A stretch of DNA of 37,417 nt from Lacrimispora sp. GTDB lineage: Bacteria > Bacillota > Clostridia > Lachnospirales > Lachnospiraceae. The DNA lies in the NCBI GenBank assembly GCA_029256305.1, contig JAQSYE010000007.1, positions 1 to 37,417 on the forward strand, given 5' to 3'. Made by a program: the position numbers and the translations under genes. Below are positions 32,562 to 37,417 of the stretch, one piece after another (the stretch's first letter is position 1; every line of letters starts with the position of its first letter). The notes beneath the pieces were generated by a model. That model was not told where the DNA came from and did no database searches. It saw only the letters and a program-made list of their open reading frames with translations.

Positions 32562-33419
32562 TTATTGAAACTCTTTTTCATATTTTTTAAAAAATTCATA
32601 ATAAGCCTGTACATTGGATAGCTCCGTCCATTTTTTAATATCAACCGGGTTCTCATCCATATCGTAAATCTTTGCCCCTCTCATAGAAAGAAGAAAGGGA
32701 GAATGAGTTGCAATAATAAACTGGCAATGAAAAAATCGTGCTGAATCTTCTAAAAATTTCAGCAATTCCTGCTGCCGCCCAGGTGATAAGCTGTTTTCCG
32801 GCTCGTCCAATAAATACAATCCATTTTCCTTAATCTTCTCACAAAAGAACAGATAAGCGCTTTCCCCATTGGAATATTCCCTTACATTCCCCATCAGGTT
32901 CTTTCTGATGTATCGGGACTGGGTATTACTCCTGGACATATTAACCTTCTTAAGCTTCTCATAGTCCTCCAAAGATTTCATCTGAAAACTGGAATACTTT
33001 GAGTCTAAGTATTCACCAAACAGCTCTTCCCGCTTATGATGTATCCCCTCATTCAAAGATCTTATATTAAGCATGAAATCAAACACATCGTCACTGGTTA
33101 TAATCCGGCTGTCTCCAGGAATCGGCTCTTCCACTTCATAAGAACACATATCCGTGTAATCCATGAAAAAATTGGATCGGTTATAAAGGGCTTCCCGGGT
33201 AAGGCAAAGCTTCTCTGCTATCACGTTTAAAGCGGTAGTCTTACCCGACCCATTGCCCCCATATAAAATCGTAACCGGCTCAAAATCCAGGCTGGTCAGA
33301 TGATTCTTTGACAGAATCTGAAATGGATAAAAGGTATCGTAACAAGTTCGTTTCTCCCCCATTGTGAAGCTATATTCTTCTTCTATATCTGGAAAAGAAA
33401 ATTGTGATAAATAAATCAT
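32562..33419 (-). CDS. AAA family ATPase (SMC/RecF-like, COG3910-like)
   Basis: About 285 residues. Walker A YGGNGSGKTTALNVIAEKL and the late Walker B YLLDEPENSLSPGRQQEL with IATHSPFLLS show a RecF/SMC-type ABC ATPase without a long coiled coil. Similar proteins in Firmicutes act as stand-alone predicted ATPases of unknown role. Start ATG 33419 is preceded by GGGGGGAG; the upstream frame to 33452 has no such site. It is in the same direction as the flanking GNAT genes. No partner nuclease or toxin gene adjoins, so a defence role is not supported. Confidence 0.82.
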   Translation of the reverse strand: MIYLSQFSFPDIEEEYSFTMGEKRTCYDTFYPFQILSKNHLTSLDFEPVTILYGGNGSGKTTALNVIAEKLCLTREALYNRSNFFMDYTDMCSYEVEEPIPGDSRIITSDDVFDFMLNIRSLNEGIHHKREELFGEYLDSKYSSFQMKSLEDYEKLKKVNMSRSNTQSRYIRKNLMGNVREYSNGESAYLFFCEKIKENGLYLLDEPENSLSPGRQQELLKFLEDSARFFHCQFIIATHSPFLLSMRGAKIYDMDENPVDIKKWTELSNVQAYYEFFKKYEKEFQ

Positions 33420-33464
33420 TTCAAAGCTCCCCCCTACATTAACTTTATCCACTATTGTACTATT

Positions 33465-34454
33465 TTACAGGTGAGATATCCACTCCTTTTTCAAATACGA
33501 TTCATAGCCAATGACCCGTTCATCAATTCTGCGATGATAACTGTAAGTGTAATTTTTAAAATACTTTCCCCAGAAGCGGAGTGCATTCGGATTTAATGTC
33601 TCGCAATCCACTCCCAGATACTTAATCCCCTCCTTTTTACACACATTGCAGACATAGGCCAGCAAATCATACGCCACATGTTTTCCCCGATATTCTTCTT
33701 TCACAAATGCACCGCAGATATTTTTCATGGAATTTGTTTCGCTGATAAAGGTTTCTCCTTCGTCCTGTATTGACAAGTATCCGATCACCTCTTCCCCTTT
33801 TAACGCTGCAAATATACGCGATTGTTCTTTTGAAAAATGCATCCTATATTGACGGATATCCGTAGAAAAAAAAATCGGAGAACTGGACATATGTTTTACT
33901 AATCCATACCTTAAATCAAGAACACGTCTCTTTTCATCCCCAAGAAGTTCTAAAAAAGTAAGATTACCTTGTGATGTTTCGCTCACTTCAAATTCATTCA
34001 AATCCATAACCGCATCGCTGCACCGGATTCCAAAACCGTTTAATACCAGTGACCGGTCCACTACGGAATCGTCGGCATACCGGGTCAGGGCAAAACTGGT
34101 AACCTGTGCCTCCCTTAATAATTGTTCCATTCCTGCTTCCACCAGTTTTGAGCAGATCCTGCCCCTGTCATAACCAGAAAAGGCATTTCCCCCCAGCGGA
34201 GAATAAGCTCCCCGGCAGGTTCCAAAGAACCCCTCTATGGGGTGTATGAATGCAAGGTACCCGGCCATTTCCCCGTCACACATAGCAACAACGCCATAAT
34301 TTTTCCGGAATAAGCCACTGATCAACTCCCTCAACTGGTCAGTAACGTCAATCTCCGGCAATTGTTTTATCTGCCTGCACTGATTCTCATATTCGCCTAT
34401 TGCTAACTTCAGTGCTTCTTCCACATGGATCTCTTCCGCCTTAACAATCTTCAT
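33465..34454 (-). CDS. GNAT acetyltransferase, two-domain
   Basis: 329 residues. Two GNAT-like halves are visible: residues 1-150 (EEALKLAIGEYE, MAGYLAFIHPIEGFFGTCRGAYSPLGGNAF) and 180-300 (KGEEVIGYLSIQDEGE, GAFVKEEYRGKHVAYDLLAYV with the acetyl-CoA loop). The second half looks functional; the first may bind substrate. Substrate unknown. The start overlaps the rsgA stop by 14 nt, indicating co-transcription. Confidence 0.82.
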   Translation of the reverse strand: MKIVKAEEIHVEEALKLAIGEYENQCRQIKQLPEIDVTDQLRELISGLFRKNYGVVAMCDGEMAGYLAFIHPIEGFFGTCRGAYSPLGGNAFSGYDRGRICSKLVEAGMEQLLREAQVTSFALTRYADDSVVDRSLVLNGFGIRCSDAVMDLNEFEVSETSQGNLTFLELLGDEKRRVLDLRYGLVKHMSSSPIFFSTDIRQYRMHFSKEQSRIFAALKGEEVIGYLSIQDEGETFISETNSMKNICGAFVKEEYRGKHVAYDLLAYVCNVCKKEGIKYLGVDCETLNPNALRFWGKYFKNYTYSYHRRIDERVIGYESYLKKEWISHL

Positions 34455-35436
34455 CTACCATTCTCCCCCATTTTTTCTTATTATTCTTCTTTTTCACTGC
34501 ATTCTGCTGCCTGCTTTCCTTTGCTGCCTGAAACTTGGATTCCTTTCGAATTTTCTGGTAATTTTTCCACCTTTTTTCTGTCAATGTCCCATCTTCCAAT
34601 GCCTGTGTAACTGCACAGCCCGGTTCTCCGTTATGGGTGCAGTTATTGAATCTGCACTGCTTTATTAAATCATTGATATCTGTAAAACTGGCATCCATAC
34701 CAGCATCCACAATCCACATCCCCAGTTCCCGCATTCCTGGTGTATCAATAATTCTGGCTCCATTATCCATTACAAACAACTGGCGATGAGTCGTTGTATG
34801 ATACCCCTTCGAATCATCTTCCCTGATTTCTCCAGTTTTCATAAGCTCTCTTCCCAACAGATAATTAGTGAAGGTGGACTTTCCCACTCCCGATGATCCC
34901 AGGAATACAGTGGTTTTATCCGGCTCCAGATAGCGCTTTAGCTGATCCATACCTTCCCCTGTTACGGCACTGACGATACAGATATCCACCCCCATTGCTA
35001 CCTGATTGACTAGTTCCAGCTTTTCCTGGGTTTCTTCTGCAATGTCTGCTTTTGTAAGAACAATTACCGGCTGCCCGCCGCTTTGCCATGAGACAGTCAG
35101 ATATCGCTCCAACCGTTTTAAATTAAAGTCATAGTTAAGAGACATAAGAATAAAAACGTAATCAAAGTTTGCTGCTATGATCTGCTCTCCCATTCCTACA
35201 TCAGGATCTTTCCTGGAAAATGCAGATTTCCGTTTCAGTGTCTTAACAATCAGGCAGTCCCCCAGCGGGTTATACTCTAACTCCACATTGTCACCAACCG
35301 TGGGGAAATCTTCCTCGCAATGATCTGTAAAATATACTCCCGCTTTTAATCTGGCATACAGGCCTTCCTCATTTACCTGCACCTCATAACGTTCTCTGTG
35401 AACTGCTGTTATAAATCCATTCGTTCTTTCTTTCAA
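34441..35436 (-). CDS. rsgA: Ribosome small subunit biogenesis GTPase RsgA
   Basis: About 331 residues. An N-terminal OB fold is followed by the circularly permuted GTPase: G4 (VIVLTKADI) comes before G1 (FLGSSGVGKSTFTNYLLG) and G3 (IIDTPGMRELG). The C-terminal zinc site shows CRFNNCTHNGEPGC. It checks maturation of the 30S subunit. Of the two TTG codons, 35436 lies 6 nt after AGAGAGG and gives MKERTNGFI; 35442 directly abuts that site, so I choose 35436. First gene of an operon with GNAT, AAA ATPase, GNAT and YciI genes. Confidence 0.93.
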   Translation of the reverse strand: MKERTNGFITAVHRERYEVQVNEEGLYARLKAGVYFTDHCEEDFPTVGDNVELEYNPLGDCLIVKTLKRKSAFSRKDPDVGMGEQIIAANFDYVFILMSLNYDFNLKRLERYLTVSWQSGGQPVIVLTKADIAEETQEKLELVNQVAMGVDICIVSAVTGEGMDQLKRYLEPDKTTVFLGSSGVGKSTFTNYLLGRELMKTGEIREDDSKGYHTTTHRQLFVMDNGARIIDTPGMRELGMWIVDAGMDASFTDINDLIKQCRFNNCTHNGEPGCAVTQALEDGTLTEKRWKNYQKIRKESKFQAAKESRQQNAVKKKNNKKKWGRMVDEDC

Positions 35437-35561
35437 AAACAACCTCTCTTCCTGTTTTTCGTCAGCATGTAAATTTGCGGACGGTTAAAAACGGGCATAG
35501 AGATGCCGCGGTAATAGCCCCTATGAGCTGTCACTGCGGTTGGCTTTCTAAAAAAAGGCAC

Positions 35562-35588
35562 AAAAAAAACACATCTTATCATGTGTTT
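35562..35588 (-). terminator. Intrinsic terminator after Cys-rich small ORF
   Basis: AAACACAT (35567-35574) pairs with ATGTGTTT (35581-35588) around a 6-base loop; on the minus strand it is followed by eight T residues (complement of 35562-35569). It separates the tyrS-small ORF unit from rsgA. Confidence 0.85.
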
Positions 35589-35659
35589 AACGAAGTTAAG
35601 CGATATATAAGAGTCTATAAGCGGCATATAAACATGTCTGTCCTATGCCCAATATTCAG

Positions 35660-35797
35660 TTATTCTTTCATTACCTCTTTCACAAATAATGCATTTGACA
35701 TATCACATACTCCTTTCAAGTCCGCTGATGGGTTATTTTGGTGATAACACTCCCAATTACAATTAAGATAACACATATTATCTACATCGTCAACCAA
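35660..35797 (-). CDS. Hidden 45-residue Cys-rich small protein
   Basis: The 420 bp between tyrS and rsgA hold one good small frame. TTG 35797 lies 9 nt after GGGAGG (complement of 35807-35812) and opens 45 codons ending at 35660. Four cysteines occur in a C-x3-C-x3-C-x13-C arrangement (positions 9, 13, 17, 31), then a helical C-terminus (MSNALFVKEVMKE). The frame stays open upstream to ATG 35839 (59 codons) but that ATG has no ribosome binding site. The protein resembles nothing I recognise; a small metal-binding protein or a modified-peptide precursor is possible. A terminator follows at 35562-35588. Confidence is limited by its size. Confidence 0.5.
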   Translation of the reverse strand: MVDDVDNMCYLNCNWECYHQNNPSADLKGVCDMSNALFVKEVMKE

Positions 35798-35806
35798 TAT
35801 TTCATA

Positions 35807-35831
35807 CCTCCCACCAAGATATGGTGAGAGG
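35807..35831 (-). promoter_or_regulatory. Hairpin sequestering ribosome binding site of small ORF
   Basis: On the minus strand CCTCTCACCA (complement of 35822-35831) and TGGTGGGAGG (complement of 35807-35816) pair at all ten positions (one G-U) around a 5-base loop. The 3' arm contains the GGGAGG of the Cys-rich ORF. There is no T tract after it, so it is not an ordinary terminator. It may control translation. Confidence 0.55.
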
Positions 35832-35856
35832 CCTTCCATAAGAATACGTTTTGAAA

Positions 35857-37068
35857 TTATTTATTGATTTTTATAAATCTTTTTTTGCCGATTTTCATAA
35901 CGTCCCCATTAAACAGAACACTGTTTATTTCATCTTCGTTCATTTTCTCACCATTGATCTGGACACCGCCTTGTCGCATTAGACGAATAAATTCACTTTT
36001 GCTTTTAATAAATCCCAGTTCAATCAGTCCAGGAACGGTGTCTTTCACCGTGTCTTTCTCCAGATCCAAAAGTAATACGGGGATATCATCTGGTATTGCT
36101 TTTTTGCTAAACGCCGTCTCATAGTAAGAAATAGCATTCTGGACCGCTTCTTTCTTATGGTACAACCCAGTAATAATTTCTGCTAATCGGAACTTAATAT
36201 CCCTCGGATTGACTCCATTTGCCAAATCTGCTTTCACCCTGTCAATCTCATCCGGGTGTTCATCTGTTGTGAGCTCGTAATACTTAATGATTAAATCATC
36301 CGGCACCTCCATCACCTTCTTAAACATAACTTCTGCTGGCTCACTTACCCCAATATAATTTCCCAGACTTTTGCTCATCTTCTCCATACCATCCAGTCCT
36401 TCAAGAATCGGCATGAATAAAGCAATTTGCTGGTTGATCCCCATTGCTTTTTGCAGCGTACGTCCCATCAAAATGTTAAAGGTCTGATCCGTTCCCCCTA
36501 ATTCAATATCCGCTTTTATTTCCACGGAATCATAAGCCTGCATGAGGGGGTAGAAAAATTCATGGATACCAATAGGAACACCATTTTTATAACGATTTTG
36601 AAAATCATCCCGCTCCAGCATCCTGGCAACGGTTGACGTTGCGGCCAATTTTATAACTTCTTCAAAATTCAGCTTCGAAAGCCATTCACTGTTGAATCTT
36701 ACCGTTGTCTTGTCTTTGTCCAGTATTTTAAATATCTGTTCACAGTAAGTCAGTGCATTCTCTTTTACCGTTTCATCACTTAATGCCACTCTTCCTTTTG
36801 ATTTCCCTGTGGGATCCCCGATCTTTCCCGTAAAATCCCCGATTATAATGACCGCCTGGTGCCCCAGCTCCTGCATCTGTCTGATCTTTCTTAAAACCAC
36901 AGCATGACCCAGATGAATATCCGGCGCAGAAGGATCAAGTCCTAACTTAATAATCAATGGCTCACTCTGTTCACAAGATCTCTCCAGTTTGACAAGTAGC
37001 TCCTCTTCGTTCACGCACTGGTGAACCCCTTTGCAGATCATACGCATCTGTTCTTTTGGTGTTAACAT
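35857..37068 (-). CDS. tyrS: Tyrosyl-tRNA synthetase, TyrZ-type
   Basis: 403 residues. The class I signatures are the HIGH variant DIHLGHAVVL (about residues 50-59) and KMSKS in MEKMSKSLGNYIG; LGGTDQTFNILMGR is the tRNA-synthetase core. A C-terminal S4 RNA-binding domain (LIELGFIKSKSEFIRLMRQGGVQING) binds tRNA-Tyr. The HLGH form and length fit the TyrZ-like branch. It charges tRNA-Tyr and is controlled by the T-box upstream. ATG 37068 is preceded by AAGGAG. Downstream, after 24 nt, begins the hairpin of the small Cys-rich ORF. Confidence 0.93.
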   Translation of the reverse strand: MLTPKEQMRMICKGVHQCVNEEELLVKLERSCEQSEPLIIKLGLDPSAPDIHLGHAVVLRKIRQMQELGHQAVIIIGDFTGKIGDPTGKSKGRVALSDETVKENALTYCEQIFKILDKDKTTVRFNSEWLSKLNFEEVIKLAATSTVARMLERDDFQNRYKNGVPIGIHEFFYPLMQAYDSVEIKADIELGGTDQTFNILMGRTLQKAMGINQQIALFMPILEGLDGMEKMSKSLGNYIGVSEPAEVMFKKVMEVPDDLIIKYYELTTDEHPDEIDRVKADLANGVNPRDIKFRLAEIITGLYHKKEAVQNAISYYETAFSKKAIPDDIPVLLLDLEKDTVKDTVPGLIELGFIKSKSEFIRLMRQGGVQINGEKMNEDEINSVLFNGDVMKIGKKRFIKINK

Positions 37069-37154
37069 AACTCAACATCTCCTTGTAATATTATTATTAA
37101 TATTTGCATGATCTATAAGAAATACAGAAAAATAAAGGGCTGAATTAAATCAAT

Positions 37155-37417
37155 AAAAAAACTCCCGTCCTCCTGTTTCCAAAAGGACGAGAGTTACTCT
37201 CGTGTTACCACCTTAAGTTTATAGACAACTCACATTGTCTACCTCATCGGGTACGGCCTTGGCGATACCCTTGCACCTGATTACGGTGTGCTCTCCGTCG
37301 CAGCCTACTTCTTAAATAGGTTCGGTGCGCAGCTCCAAGATGTATTCACACTTTCTATCCATGAGCCTCTCATCAACCGGCATCTTTCTGTTTGGAATTG
37401 AAAATGCTACTCTTTCT
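37155..37417 (-). promoter_or_regulatory. T-box riboswitch, tyrosine-specific (specifier TAC), 5' end cut or at edge
   Basis: The 349 bp before tyrS hold a T-box on the minus strand. The specifier loop reads GAATACATCTTGGAG with TAC (Tyr) at complement 37342-37344. The T-box AGGTGGTAACACG is the complement of 37201-37213. The terminator pairs 37161-37171 with 37184-37194 (two wobble-type positions) and is followed by six T residues (complement of 37155-37160). Uncharged tRNA-Tyr should allow read-through into tyrS. Stem I extends to or past the window end, and the promoter is not visible. Confidence 0.92.

Noticed and set aside
32562-34454. AAA ATPase next to GNAT genes as a defence system or toxin-antitoxin pair
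   Set aside because: No nuclease, reverse transcriptase or other effector adjoins, and the GNAT proteins are not of the TacT type with a DUF1778 partner. The set looks like an ordinary operon with rsgA.
35433-35627. 64-residue minus-strand frame between rsgA and the small ORF
   Set aside because: It crosses the intrinsic terminator at 35562-35588 and overlaps the rsgA start region, without a ribosome binding site or recognisable domain.

Overview
The window looks like chromosomal DNA of an anaerobic Firmicute of the Clostridia, most likely Lachnospiraceae (Lacrimispora/Clostridium-like). The reasons are moderate AT richness, AGGAGG-type ribosome binding sites with several TTG/GTG starts, T-box leaders on two tRNA synthetase genes, a monomeric [FeFe] hydrogenase, and short operons of ABC-2, GNAT and MATE genes. 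The species is inferred, not shown. No rRNA, tRNA, CRISPR array, transposase, integrase or replication origin was found. Most genes are on the minus strand.

Left part (1-8236). A minus-strand operon encodes a Gld-like ABC exporter (ATPase, permease, GldG-like protein, DUF4340 protein cut by the window edge). Next come an OGG-type DNA glycosylase and a MerR regulator. The MerR gene is divergent from an aldo/keto reductase and an iron alcohol dehydrogenase, and the shared gap holds a textbook 19-bp-spacer MerR promoter with an AdhR-like inverted repeat, so this is probably an aldehyde-detoxification module. A secreted minimal calpain-like cysteine protease follows.

Middle (8520-19797). One five-gene operon carries a zinc-ribbon/methyltransferase-like protein, an Fe-S protein, a GreA-family factor, a MATE exporter and a HAD phosphatase. 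A decayed LysR gene separates it from a four-gene operon of [FeFe] hydrogenase, amidohydrolase, hexapeptide acetyltransferase (Vat/CatB-like) and aminoglycoside 6-adenylyltransferase-like protein. After a GNAT gene comes an operon of diguanylate cyclase, Nramp transporter, C39-like cysteine peptidase and a DUF4825-like membrane protein.

Right part (19802-37417). A second ABC-2 export operon (ATPase, two permeases, GNAT) is preceded by a promoter-terminator-bounded, multi-hairpin RNA that I cannot assign to a known class. A methyltransferase gene lies downstream of an archaeal-type valyl-tRNA synthetase with a T-box whose specifier reads GTA (Val). On the plus strand are an L25/Ctc gene behind a terminator-like leader, a relic small zinc-finger ORF and an RpoD-like sigma factor. 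The last minus-strand block is a TyrZ-type tyrosyl-tRNA synthetase (T-box, specifier TAC), a previously hidden 45-codon Cys-rich ORF whose ribosome binding site is buried in a hairpin, then rsgA, two GNAT genes, an AAA ATPase and a YciI protein.

The strongest candidates for something undescribed are the structured RNA at 25937-26193, the Cys-rich small ORF with the sequestered ribosome binding site at 35660-35831, the regulated mini-calpain at 7502-8511, and the leader of the L25 gene.
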